Positions 20,101 to 27,587 of a stretch of 64,000 nucleotides of DNA are shown piece after piece; positions within the stretch are counted from its first letter, which is position 1, and the number at the start of each line of letters is the position of its first letter. The notes below the pieces were generated by a model, which saw only the letters and a program-made list of their open reading frames with translations, was not told where the DNA came from and searched no databases. A program made the translations under genes and the position numbers. Source of the DNA: Lachnospiraceae bacterium (GTDB taxonomy: Bacteria; Bacillota; Clostridia; Lachnospirales; Lachnospiraceae); NCBI GenBank assembly GCA_015057665.1, contig SVDY01000004.1:62001-126000 (forward strand). Direction: 5' to 3'.

Positions 20101-20487
20101 TACTTGTGCGAAGATGTCCTGTCCGATTCCACTCAGCCCTTCGTTTGTATACAACTCAGCAGGAATCTGATACCCGAAGGAAACTTCTGTTTCACGATTT
20201 ACGATAGATTCACGAATTTCATCTGCAGCGGAAGCTTCCTCATCATGATATATGACATCCGCATACAGGCTGGCTCTTGAAACAGACGAATATACAGATA
20301 ACTCACCTTTTTGAAGATCATCCTCTGTCATCTCATCCGCATACAATGGATTAATATACGTTGCCGAGATTGTTCCCGGATTCTGTTCCTGTCCTGCCTG
20401 TCCTGTCTTTCTCGCCGCAAATGCTTCAAAAGGTATAGCAGTAACAAGCAGAAGGAGCGCAATCAACATAGCTATATTTCGTTTCAT
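17119..20487 (-). CDS. Secreted transglutaminase-like protein with LRR_5 repeats and C-terminal Fn3-like domain
   Basis: 1122 residues from the ATG at 20487, which has AGGAGG 6 nt upstream; another ATG 18 nt earlier lacks one. Clear signal peptide ending near AFA-ARK. Transglutaminase-like core with Cys246 (TAVCQGYAL), His276 (GDHAWN) and Asp291 (YYNLDSTWD). Then come BspA-type repeats (~330-780), a paired-CxxC segment, two copies of a beta module (SVTYPTEVKTAGTYPVTVSG / TVAYPMGRTNVGIYPIRI) and a final Fn3-like domain (VRLNWTKAAGATGYRIYYR). The LRR and CxxC modules match those of the downstream giant protease, only 15 bp away, so the two are probably one operon. Likely a cell-surface enzyme acting on peptides or proteins; substrate unknown. 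Confidence 0.88.
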   Translation of the reverse strand: MKRNIAMLIALLLLVTAIPFEAFAARKTGQAGQEQNPGTISATYINPLYADEMTEDDLQKGELSVYSSVSRASLYADVIYHDEEASAADEIRESIVNRETEVSFGYQIPAELYTNEGLSGIGQDIFAQVCRHTGNPSEGDYILWHYGGYFISASYQGTSEDGTCYNSIITYTMTYYATKEQEDQVTEAVDALLAQLKPEGTDYKKIKTVYDWICANITYDYENLDNTSYTLKHSAYAAIIDRTAVCQGYALLFYRLALEMDIDCRIIVGIGNGGDHAWNIVQLDGLYYNLDSTWDAGMGEYYNFLLNDEEFLDHARDSEYAAEEFYAEYPMSEVSYSEDGLIAFGNCGTGVTWSLNRTGTFTVSGQGAMTEYVFEDNLIETPWEKWKDSIETIVLEEGVTTVGGGTFQSCENLTAVILPESVTAIGDYAFNCCLNLTDIEFTDNLQSIGKWAFRSCSITRVQIPFSVNHIGDLAFSGIETLEAFEVAEDNPYYCSVEGALLSKDLSLFYQCPAKKDGTYKIPAGVNKIEMCAFMCCRILDEVVIPDTVTWIGQESFVMCEELSELNIPYSVEQIDIPFMRACSQVSDIFVDENNACYADQDGVLFSKDMSSILYYPDGKTEESYKVPEGVTYIGQVVFEYAKVKKLYLPKSLTAHEELSFRVWYVEEFIVDEDNSVYCSSAGILYNKDMTSLLSYPEQKKGEFYRIPDSVTYIGPVGISSQYLKQLIVPASVKRCGEGALSSPSLEEVFFLGSAMTVEKNAWVFNDITKPVVYYPADDTSWTTDVMAQYGNQVTWKPACEQHREETIEGRESTCMTHGLTDGIRCSVCNMIIVEQSLLELGEHQYDDMWIIQIATLEKDGEIGGSCEICQEVMTEAVARVTDFSLSKYNYNYGDTMHLPEVTVTDAEGKILMENVDYSVTYPTEVKTAGTYPVTVSGEGKYSFSKRLTFAIKPLYLEEAYLQKTDYTYTGRECTPFVIVKDKDGRVLVQDKDYTVAYPMGRTNVGIYPIRIKGIGNYRGSAILTFRILPKAVSAIKAECVGYNGVRLNWTKAAGATGYRIYYRRPGSSAFTLLADTRNTHYTKTNLTKGMTYYFKVVPYYSQAGSSTKYYSTATGKVISVRR

Positions 20488-20531
20488 CTTCTTCCTCCTA
20501 TTCATTCTTTCGAACCATGATCATACAAACA

Positions 20532-21059
20532 CTAGTCATGGCTCCCAATGATTTTTTCCATCCAGATCATGTCATACCAGCGGTTAAACTTGTAGCCGCA
20601 TTGATGAAATCTTCCGACTGTAGTGTAACCCAGATGTTCATGAAACCGGGCACTGTTTCTCGTTAAATATTCGTCTTCCTCTATCGGATAACCAATGCAG
20701 GCATAAAGATTTAGGATTCCCATCTCTTTTAATGCCTCTTCCAGCGCAAGGTACAATTTCTTTCCCAGACCGCCTTTCACTGCGTCATGGGCAATATAGA
20801 TAGTGGTCTCCACAGACCAGTCATAAGCTGCACGTTCCTTAAATGGTCCTGCGTAGGCGTAGCCCTGAATCTTGTCATCTTTTAAAATCACAAGATAGGG
20901 ATACTTTAATAAGGTTTTTTCGATTCTTCTCTTCATCTCTTCTAAAGACGGAATGTCATATTCGAAGGTTATGGCTGTTTTCTCTACATAGTAAGAATAC
21001 ATCTCTAAAATAGCTTCTGCATCTTCAATAGCTGCAGAACGGATTACCACATTATCCAT
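20532..21059 (-). CDS. GNAT N-acetyltransferase, phosphinothricin acetyltransferase-like
   Basis: 175 residues. Starts MDNVVIRSAAIEDAEAI, typical for the Pat/MnaT group. It has the conserved aromatic segment TAITFEY, the AYAGPFKERAAYDWSVETTIYI strand region, a degenerate acetyl-CoA loop (GGLGKKLYLAL) and the closing ENSARFHEHLGY-like segment (RNSARFHEHLGY). Known members acetylate phosphinothricin or methionine sulfoximine and related amino compounds; the actual substrate here is unknown. An ATG four codons upstream (21071) is possible, but GAAAGG would abut it. Confidence 0.85.
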   Translation of the reverse strand: MDNVVIRSAAIEDAEAILEMYSYYVEKTAITFEYDIPSLEEMKRRIEKTLLKYPYLVILKDDKIQGYAYAGPFKERAAYDWSVETTIYIAHDAVKGGLGKKLYLALEEALKEMGILNLYACIGYPIEEDEYLTRNSARFHEHLGYTTVGRFHQCGYKFNRWYDMIWMEKIIGSHD

Positions 21060-21125
21060 TCCTAATCTCATCCTTTCTCACATATTACTCTTATTATAAA
21101 ACATAGAAAATGCTTCTTCAACCAA

Positions 21126-21153
21126 GAAAGTGCCTCGCTTGCGAGACACTTTC
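21126..21153 (-). terminator. Hairpin terminator after the DUF975 gene
   Basis: GAAAGTG and CACTTTC arms with an inner CTCGC/GCGAG stem and a 2-nt loop. It sits ~30 bp after the DUF975 stop. The minus-strand T-run is weak; the plus strand has CCTTTT after the stem. Confidence 0.6.
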
Positions 21154-21183
21154 CTTTTAATCCATATAGTTTTTAGTTATCAA

Positions 21184-21963
21184 TCAGAAAATTTCTCCCT
21201 CATAGACCGGTTCTTCATACTCATATTCTCCACCATGAGAATACTCTGTTCCGGATACTTCCCGGTAAAAGGCTGCTTTGGAGGCCTGAATATATGGGAT
21301 CAGCCAGAGATTCCCGATTCCCATAGTAAATGCACAAAGAATATGCCAGCCGATAAAGCTGAAATCCAAACAGAACAGACGGAAACGATTGCCGCGCATT
21401 ATCTCCTTGGATAAGCTAATCGCTTCCCCGGCTGTCAGTTCCGGATGTTCTGCAATGATATACTGTGTCATGGCATAACTATAAGAAGCCATAATACCAG
21501 GAATAATAAAAAGAAGAGACCACAGCACAACATAAATTGACTGTAAAAGACTTGCAATAGCAGTTGTCTTCCACTGAGAAAAATAATCAAACAGTGTGCC
21601 GAATTCAGGCTGTTTCAAATCAATCAAATCAAGATTGAATTTTGCATAACCTACACCTACCACACTTCCGAGCACAAAATAGAGGATTGCAAAGGCAAGG
21701 GCCGCAAGCACAATTACAATAGCACCTCCAACAAGAAAAGCCATAAGTTCGGAATTGATTCCTCCACTGGTGGAATATACAGTCTGATTGCCGATTACAA
21801 GGTTGGCATTGGCTCCATATTCATTAAGCTCAAAAGTGATCTCCGGTCCGGAAGAACCTATGCCGCCAAGTATAGAGGCAACCACTCCGGCTAACAGGGC
21901 AATCACCCATCTGCCGCTTAATCTCTCTCTTGCCAGACGTTTGAAATCTGATGAATTTTTCAT
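21184..21963 (-). CDS. DUF975 family integral membrane protein
   Basis: 259 residues, matching the DUF975 pattern: short polar start (SSDFKRLARERLSGRW), then several hydrophobic helices (VIALLAGVVASILGG, AFLVGGAIVIVLAALAFAILYFVLG, LLQSIYVVLWSLLFIIPGIMASYSYAM, FIGWHILCAFTMGIGNLWLIPYI), and an acidic, Tyr-rich tail. Function of the family is unknown. AGGAGG precedes the ATG. It follows the SpoIIE-type phosphatase by 12 bp and may be co-transcribed with the sensor hydrogenase pair. Confidence 0.85.
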   Translation of the reverse strand: MKNSSDFKRLARERLSGRWVIALLAGVVASILGGIGSSGPEITFELNEYGANANLVIGNQTVYSTSGGINSELMAFLVGGAIVIVLAALAFAILYFVLGSVVGVGYAKFNLDLIDLKQPEFGTLFDYFSQWKTTAIASLLQSIYVVLWSLLFIIPGIMASYSYAMTQYIIAEHPELTAGEAISLSKEIMRGNRFRLFCLDFSFIGWHILCAFTMGIGNLWLIPYIQASKAAFYREVSGTEYSHGGEYEYEEPVYEGEIF

Positions 21964-21975
21964 GTCTTTCTCCTC

Positions 21976-23142
21976 CTAATAGTATTCTACGATTACTTTC
22001 TTCCCGATAGATTCCGCAACCTTCTTTAAATTCTTTACAAGACTCATTCGCATGGAATACTCGAATGGAACATCCTTATCCAGATATGCGTTATTGATGG
22101 CGGTACCAACAAACATATGAATGTCTGTACAGTCTTCAATCAGAAGTCTTGCCAGCCTGGAAGCGCCGTTATCCGCATCCAGTTCAAAGAAGAATTCCAC
22201 TGTCAGGTCGCCGCGGGCATACTGTTTGAGAAGTGTGAGCACTCGGCTCAATGTAACAACACCCTCTAATACCAGATCCAATCCGGCGATATTGGATGTA
22301 GGAGGAATGGTTCCATTGCCGTCATCGTTGGTGGTAATTTCTCTGTCCAGCACCCGGGCCACAATATCCGAACTGGTTCCTCCGGCTACGACTTTGGTAC
22401 CTTTCGCCTCCATAAAGCTTCTGACCACATATTCGTCATCTTCTTTGTTCTTTGGCGGTCCGGTAAAAATGTTGACCATCTGTCTTTCCTCAATCTTCAT
22501 CACACATACTGTGGTATCATCCCCTGGATGTCTGCCATACAATTCATTACACATATCAGAAAGCATGGCAGCCATTCTGGATGCGGAACGGGTCTGACCG
22601 GCACAGGTCCGGCTGTATTCAGCCATCTCATCCCAGGTCCAGTTATAATTCATAATCTCTCCGGTTCCTGCCCATACCACACCGTCACTCATGAGCACAA
22701 AACTGTCACCGATTTTTACTTTGAAACGGTACTCGCGGATTTTCTTTCCTTCCATGATACGTTCTTCATAAGGATAATTCTGAATCCGGTTGTCTCTGAT
22801 AAAAATGCAACTTGGATTATCAAACTCTACCAGATAAGCATCTCCGTTATAGAAAACCTGAAGGATACTGAAGGTAGAATAAGCCACCTGCCTTTCCCTG
22901 CAGATTGGCAGGGTTTTCATAATGGTCTCTACTGCAAGATCAACAGAAGCTCCTTCTTTAAACATGGTTTTGAATATTCTGGAAGTGAGAGTGGCAAGAA
23001 TATTGGCTTTCACCCCGCTTCCCATACCATCTGCCAGAATCATTACCACAGAATCCGGCGTATAGAGCATCTCAACCTTATCCCCGCAGAGCTCTTCATC
23101 GTGTTTATTCAAACTGCTCCATGATACATCAATACTGAACAT
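21976..23142 (-). CDS. SpoIIE-type PP2C serine/threonine phosphatase
   Basis: 388 residues. Start chosen at the ATG at 23142, which has GGGGAGG 6 nt upstream; upstream TTG/ATG codons would overlap the preceding gene. The N-terminal PP2C core has acidic metal-binding motifs (VVMILADGMGSGVKA, SFVLMSDGVVWAG, HPGDDTTVCV), and a C-terminal extension of about 150 residues is of unknown fold. SpoIIE-like enzymes dephosphorylate anti-sigma antagonists or similar STAS proteins in partner-switching circuits. The gene begins 1 bp after the stop of a PAS-containing hydrogenase-like protein, a strong sign that the two work together. No STAS protein is seen in the window. Confidence 0.9.
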   Translation of the reverse strand: MFSIDVSWSSLNKHDEELCGDKVEMLYTPDSVVMILADGMGSGVKANILATLTSRIFKTMFKEGASVDLAVETIMKTLPICRERQVAYSTFSILQVFYNGDAYLVEFDNPSCIFIRDNRIQNYPYEERIMEGKKIREYRFKVKIGDSFVLMSDGVVWAGTGEIMNYNWTWDEMAEYSRTCAGQTRSASRMAAMLSDMCNELYGRHPGDDTTVCVMKIEERQMVNIFTGPPKNKEDDEYVVRSFMEAKGTKVVAGGTSSDIVARVLDREITTNDDGNGTIPPTSNIAGLDLVLEGVVTLSRVLTLLKQYARGDLTVEFFFELDADNGASRLARLLIEDCTDIHMFVGTAINNAYLDKDVPFEYSMRMSLVKNLKKVAESIGKKVIVEYY

Positions 23143-23143
23143 A

Positions 23144-24862
23144 TTATTCCTCCCCGCCATCATCAAGAATAGAATCCCGAAGTTTTGTAAGAGTTACCTT
23201 GGTCTCTGCAGTTGTCTCGCCAAGAAGTCCTGCAATCTCCTGGGCTACCATCATCTGCTTGTCGATGACACGCTGGGCCATCTCAATGGTTTCCATCTTA
23301 AGCTGCATGCGTTTTTCTTTGGCATTTTCCCGCTTTCTTACATCTTCATAAATGACAAGAACAGAATCCAGTTCATCGATGTATACGATCTTTTCTTCTG
23401 CGATCAGTTTAATCTGAGGCAGATTTACTTTCTTATCAATAATCGGTTCCTTTGTATTTAAAACAGATTCAATGTCCTCTGTCTCGATATATTCAAAAAT
23501 ATAACTTTTAAGGGCATCTTCCCTGCTTACTCCAAAGAACATCTGAGCACTCTTGTTGCACTCACGGAGTCTCAGTTCTTTGTCAACGATGAGAATCAGG
23601 TTCGGCGTAATATCAAGAACTACATTGGACATGGATTCTGCCTTGGCTACTGCATATGGAAGACACATATCCAGCTCCGCCTTGCCCTGGTAGACCGCAA
23701 CGGCTTTATCCCTGCAGGTCTTATAACCGCAGGCGCTGCAGTTCAATTCGTCACTTGGCTTAATTTTACCCATAGAGCGAAGAATATCCTTTAATTCTGC
23801 CTCTGTCGGCATCTTTTCAGCCCTGTATTTGTTGTAAAATCTTTTATCCAAAGGTACATTCACTGTTCTGATCACTAAAGATGCCGGTGTTCTGTCCTGT
23901 ACCTGTTTTTCCACAGTAACTCTTGCTTTGACAAAGGATTTGTTCCGGTTATTGGATGCAGGGCCCTTGATACAGCCGCCTTTACACATATTTGCCTCGA
24001 TAAAGCAACGGGAAAGGTCGCCGTTTTCCATACTTTCAAATAATTCCCGGCATTCTTCGATTCCATCTACGTAAAGCCTGCTGTAATTGTCCATCTTGTA
24101 TTCTGCAAGAACAGACTGGACAACGCCGCCGCTGATTGGATATAAGCCATTTACATTGACGGGAGGGTTGGCCATGGGCTTTTCTTCACACTTATGTACA
24201 TCGATTCCTTCCATATGGAACCAGTTTTCTATTTCCTCAAATGTTAAGATGGCATCCACAGCTCCAAATACTCTGGCATCACCCACGGCCTCTTCTTTTT
24301 TGGCCACGCAAGGTCCTAAAAATACAACCTTAATATCTTCTCCATATAATTTTCGAATCAGTCTTCCATGGGCAATCATTGGAGAAACAACCGGAAGCAT
24401 GTATTTGGTCAGGCTCGGATAGTATTTCTCTATCATCTCATTGACACTTGGACAACATGTGGTAATCATATTCTCCATGTTGCCTTCTCTTAAAATTCTC
24501 TGATATTCTCTTGTGACAAGGGCCGCTCCTTCTGCAGTCTCTCTCACCTCGTAAAAGCCCAGTTTCTGTAAAGCATCCACAATCTGTCCCGGCTTATCAT
24601 AATCCAGCACGCCAATATAAGATGGAGCGATGGATAGGATTACCCGGTCTCCACCTCGGATATAGCCCTTCACCCGGTCAATATCACTGGCAAATGTCTT
24701 GGCGTTCTGTGGACAGACTTCCAGACAATGTCCGCAGAGTACACATGCTTCTTTTATAATATGAGCCTGTTCGTTAATAACAGAGATGGCTTTTACACTG
24801 CAGTTTCGGACACATTTATAACAATGCTTACAATTGGCGTTGTTAAAATCAATTACATTCAT
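23144..24862 (-). CDS. Putative sensory [FeFe] hydrogenase-like protein with PAS domain (HydS type)
   Basis: 572 residues. Order: two [4Fe-4S] ferredoxin motifs (CKHCYKCVRNC at 11-21, CVLCGHCLEVC at 40-50), hydrogenase large-subunit domain, Fe-S domain with Cys375/378/383/400 (CSACGYKTCR), PAS domain (~408-520) and a C-terminal helix. H-cluster loops: L1 TTCCPSV (134-140), L2 GPCVAKKEE (183-191), L3 EANMCKGGC (289-297), so the four expected cubane cysteines are present. L2 and L3 depart from the catalytic consensus (MPCxxKxxE, ExMACxxGC). This architecture is known for group C putative sensory hydrogenases. A downstream SpoIIE-type phosphatase suggests an H2/redox input to protein dephosphorylation (inference). 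GGGGAGG precedes the ATG. Confidence 0.9.
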   Translation of the reverse strand: MNVIDFNNANCKHCYKCVRNCSVKAISVINEQAHIIKEACVLCGHCLEVCPQNAKTFASDIDRVKGYIRGGDRVILSIAPSYIGVLDYDKPGQIVDALQKLGFYEVRETAEGAALVTREYQRILREGNMENMITTCCPSVNEMIEKYYPSLTKYMLPVVSPMIAHGRLIRKLYGEDIKVVFLGPCVAKKEEAVGDARVFGAVDAILTFEEIENWFHMEGIDVHKCEEKPMANPPVNVNGLYPISGGVVQSVLAEYKMDNYSRLYVDGIEECRELFESMENGDLSRCFIEANMCKGGCIKGPASNNRNKSFVKARVTVEKQVQDRTPASLVIRTVNVPLDKRFYNKYRAEKMPTEAELKDILRSMGKIKPSDELNCSACGYKTCRDKAVAVYQGKAELDMCLPYAVAKAESMSNVVLDITPNLILIVDKELRLRECNKSAQMFFGVSREDALKSYIFEYIETEDIESVLNTKEPIIDKKVNLPQIKLIAEEKIVYIDELDSVLVIYEDVRKRENAKEKRMQLKMETIEMAQRVIDKQMMVAQEIAGLLGETTAETKVTLTKLRDSILDDGGEE

Positions 24863-24929
24863 CTATCTTTCCTCCCCCATTTTTTATGATATCTTTCTCT
24901 GTATGGACACTTATAGTTCTTCTGTCAAT

Positions 24930-24957
24930 ATTATAACAAACTATGGGGAATATACAA
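24930..24957 (-). promoter_or_regulatory. Probable promoter of the sensor hydrogenase-phosphatase unit
   Basis: Minus strand: TTGTAT (-35), 16-nt spacer, TATAAT (-10), about 70 nt before the ATG at 24862. Confidence 0.55.
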
Positions 24958-25005
24958 GACTTTCACAAAAACTGGTATACACAATAGTACGATCCTTGTG
25001 GAGCA

Positions 25006-25047
25006 TTTTTTGTTCTATAGAAACGAAGTTTTTTATAGAACAAAAAA
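25006..25047. terminator. Symmetric hairpin with T-runs, possible bidirectional terminator
   Basis: A 14-bp perfect inverted repeat (TTTTTTGTTCTATA / TATAGAACAAAAAA) with a 14-nt loop, between feoAB and the sensor hydrogenase unit. T-runs flank it on both strands. It overlaps by a few bases the next hairpin at 25045. Confidence 0.55.
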
Positions 25048-25066
25048 GAGAGCTTTCGCTCTCTTT
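25045..25066 (-). terminator. Rho-independent terminator of feoAB
   Basis: AAAGAGAGC / GCTCTCTTT stem with a 4-nt loop and a following T6 run on the minus strand, 10 bp after the feoAB stop. Confidence 0.85.
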
Positions 25067-25075
25067 CTCAATTTA

Positions 25076-27412
25076 TTATAACATTGTCATAATCATATAT
25101 GTAATAAAGGCTCCAATCCATGCAACGGCACACTGCCACAATGCCACACCTGCTGCCCATTTACCGCCCAGCTCACGTTTTACCGCTGCAATGGCTGCCA
25201 CACATGGGGTGTAAAGAAGGCTGAATACGAGCAGAGAAGCCGCACTTGCCGGACTCATCATTACTGATACCGCTCCGCCAAAAAGTACTTCCAGTGTGGA
25301 AACCACACTTTCTTTTGCCATGAAACCGCTGATTAAAGCTGTACTGATTCTCCAGTCACCAAGACCAATTGGTTTTAAAATCGGTGCAATTAATCCTGAC
25401 ACTGCAGCAAGTATACTCTCTTCGGAGGATACCACCATATTCATCTGGAAATCAAAGCTCTGTAAGAACCAGATTACTACAGTCGCAATCAAAATGACAG
25501 AGAAGGCTCTCTGAAGGAAATCCTTTGCCTTTTCCCAAAGAAGCTGCATTACATTCTTTGCACTTGGAAGACGATAATTTGGAAGTTCCATGACAAATGG
25601 TACCGCTTCCCCTTTGAATAATATTCCTTTGTATAAAAATGCCACTAAAATTCCAACAAGAATTCCAAGAACATAAAGTCCTGACATAATCAGTCCGCCA
25701 TGTTTCGGGAAGAATGCGTTCACAAAGAAAGCATAAATCGGTAATTTTGCTGTACAGCTCATAAACGGTGTCAGTAAGATGGTCATCTTTCGGTCACGTT
25801 CACTTGGAAGAGTTCTTGTAGCCATAACTGCCGGAACCGTACATCCAAAACCGATGAGCATTGGAACAATACTTCTTCCGGAAAGTCCGATTTTTCGAAG
25901 GAGCTTATCCATTACAAAAGCAACTCTTGCAATATATCCGCTGTCCTCCAGTAAAGAAAGGAAGAAGAACAGAGTCACAATGATCGGAAGGAAAGAAAGT
26001 ACGCTGCCCACACCTGCAAAAATACCGTCTACAATCAGGCTCTGCAGCGCTTCATTGACATGAGCTGCTTCCATGGCTGCCGCAGCAAGATTGATCACCC
26101 ACTCTACGCCCATCTCCATCACGCCCTGAAGCCATGCTCCAATGACGTTAAAGGTCAGATAGAACACAGATACCATAATCAGCACAAAGGCCGGAATGGC
26201 AGTATACTTACCTGTAAGGAAGCGGTCAATGACCTGGCTTCTGTGATGTTCCTTGCTCTCTTTTGGTTTTACAACCGTATCCGCGCAGACTCTCTTAATA
26301 AAGCTGAAACGCATGTCTGCCATAGCCGCACTGCGGTCCAGACCTCTTTCCTTTTCCATCTGCGCCACAATATGTTCAAGCATCTCTTTTTCATTCTGAT
26401 CAAGGTCTAACTTGTCAAGAACAAGGTGGTCATTCTCCACCAGCTTGCTTGTTGCAAAGCGGACCGGAATCTCTGCTTTTCTGGCATGATCTTCAATAAG
26501 ATGGACAATGCCGTGGAGACATCTGTGTACAGCGCCATTGTGGTCTGTCTCATCACAGAAATCCTGTCTGAGAGGCCGTTCCTGATAATGTGCCACATGA
26601 ATGGCGTGCTTCACAAGTTCATCAATTCCCTGGTTCTTTGCAGCTGAGATTGGAACAACCGGCACCCCGAGCATTTTCTCCATGCTATTGACGTCAATGT
26701 AACCGCCGTTATTGTTCACCTCATCCATCATGTTAAGTGCAACAACCATTGGAATATTCATCTCAAGAAGCTGCATGGTCAGATAAAGGTTACGCTCAAT
26801 ATTCGTCGCATCTACAATATTAATAATGGCACTTGGTTTCTCGTTCAGAACGAAATTACGGGATAGGATTTCCTCGCTTGTATAAGGCGACATAGAATAA
26901 ATACCCGGAAGATCTGTTACAACCGTATTATGATGTCCTCTCATGCCGCCATCCTTGCGGTCGACCGTAACACCAGGGAAATTTCCCACATGCTGGTTCG
27001 CTCCCGTCAGCTGGTTAAATAATGTAGTCTTTCCGCTGTTCTGGTTGCCAACCAGGGCAAAAGTAAGGACTTTATCTGCCGGCAATGGATCACCATCACC
27101 ATCATGATGAAACTTACCGGTCTCTCCAAGTCCCGGATGTTCTGTTTTAGCCGCCGGAATCGCTGTATTATACTCATTCTTCCTCTTGTCAATCTGTGTT
27201 ATCTCAATCTTTCCTGCATCTGCAAGACGGATGGTCAGTTCATATCCATGAATCTGAATCTCCATAGGGTCTCCCATAGGTGCAAGCTTCACCATAGTAA
27301 CTTCCGCTCCCGGAATCACACCCATATCAAGAAAATGCTGTCTTAAAGCACCTTCTCCGCCAACAGCGTCAATGACTGCTGACTTTCCTATTTGTAACTC
27401 TTTTAACGTCAT
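25076..27412 (-). CDS. feoB: Ferrous iron transporter, FeoA-FeoB fusion
   Basis: 778 residues from the ATG at 27412. Residues ~1-75 form an SH3-like FeoA domain (MTLKELQIGKSAVIDAVGG...LRQHFLDMGVIPGAEVTMV), followed by a linker and the FeoB G domain: G1 GNQNSGKTTLFN, G3 DLPGIYSMSPY, G4 NMMDE, and a Gly-rich membrane domain with many helices, including the Cys-containing gate motifs (GFGCTVPAVMATRTL, TPFMSCTAKLPIYAFF). It imports Fe(II) across the membrane, apt for an organism with many Fe-S enzymes. No strong ribosome binding site is seen; a TTG eight codons upstream is an alternative. It has its own promoter with a 16-bp palindrome. Confidence 0.96.
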   Translation of the reverse strand: MTLKELQIGKSAVIDAVGGEGALRQHFLDMGVIPGAEVTMVKLAPMGDPMEIQIHGYELTIRLADAGKIEITQIDKRKNEYNTAIPAAKTEHPGLGETGKFHHDGDGDPLPADKVLTFALVGNQNSGKTTLFNQLTGANQHVGNFPGVTVDRKDGGMRGHHNTVVTDLPGIYSMSPYTSEEILSRNFVLNEKPSAIINIVDATNIERNLYLTMQLLEMNIPMVVALNMMDEVNNNGGYIDVNSMEKMLGVPVVPISAAKNQGIDELVKHAIHVAHYQERPLRQDFCDETDHNGAVHRCLHGIVHLIEDHARKAEIPVRFATSKLVENDHLVLDKLDLDQNEKEMLEHIVAQMEKERGLDRSAAMADMRFSFIKRVCADTVVKPKESKEHHRSQVIDRFLTGKYTAIPAFVLIMVSVFYLTFNVIGAWLQGVMEMGVEWVINLAAAAMEAAHVNEALQSLIVDGIFAGVGSVLSFLPIIVTLFFFLSLLEDSGYIARVAFVMDKLLRKIGLSGRSIVPMLIGFGCTVPAVMATRTLPSERDRKMTILLTPFMSCTAKLPIYAFFVNAFFPKHGGLIMSGLYVLGILVGILVAFLYKGILFKGEAVPFVMELPNYRLPSAKNVMQLLWEKAKDFLQRAFSVILIATVVIWFLQSFDFQMNMVVSSEESILAAVSGLIAPILKPIGLGDWRISTALISGFMAKESVVSTLEVLFGGAVSVMMSPASAASLLVFSLLYTPCVAAIAAVKRELGGKWAAGVALWQCAVAWIGAFITYMIMTML

Positions 27413-27476
27413 GTTTTGTTTCTCATTGCAGCACAAAATGGCTGCATTCCCCTTCTATCTTTAATATCTAATTATT

Positions 27477-27492
27477 GTTAGATATATCTAAC
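27477..27492. promoter_or_regulatory. Palindromic operator, probable metal-dependent repressor site for feoAB
   Basis: Perfect 16-bp palindrome GTTAGATATATCTAAC lying over the expected transcription start of feoAB. The TTAG...CTAA ends recall DtxR/IdeR-family boxes; this link is inference. Binding by an iron-loaded repressor would block initiation. Confidence 0.65.
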
Positions 27493-27497
27493 TAGTT

Positions 27498-27526
27498 ATT
27501 ATAATATAGAACTCCCAGAAATTCAA
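27498..27526 (-). promoter_or_regulatory. feoAB promoter
   Basis: Minus strand TTGAAT (-35), 17-nt spacer, TATAAT (-10). The palindrome at 27477-27492 begins 5 nt downstream of the -10. Confidence 0.75.
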
Positions 27527-27548
27527 GAGTATTTTCCTATGCAAGAAA

Positions 27549-27576
27549 AAAGCCCCATCCCAAGGGATGAGGCTTT
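27549..27576 (-). terminator. Terminator of the hydrogenase operon
   Basis: AAAGCCCCATCCC pairs with GGGATGAGGCTTT (one mismatch) with a 2-nt loop, followed on the minus strand by a T-run; 12 bp after the hydA stop. Confidence 0.9.
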
Positions 27577-27587
27577 CAATGATTCTA

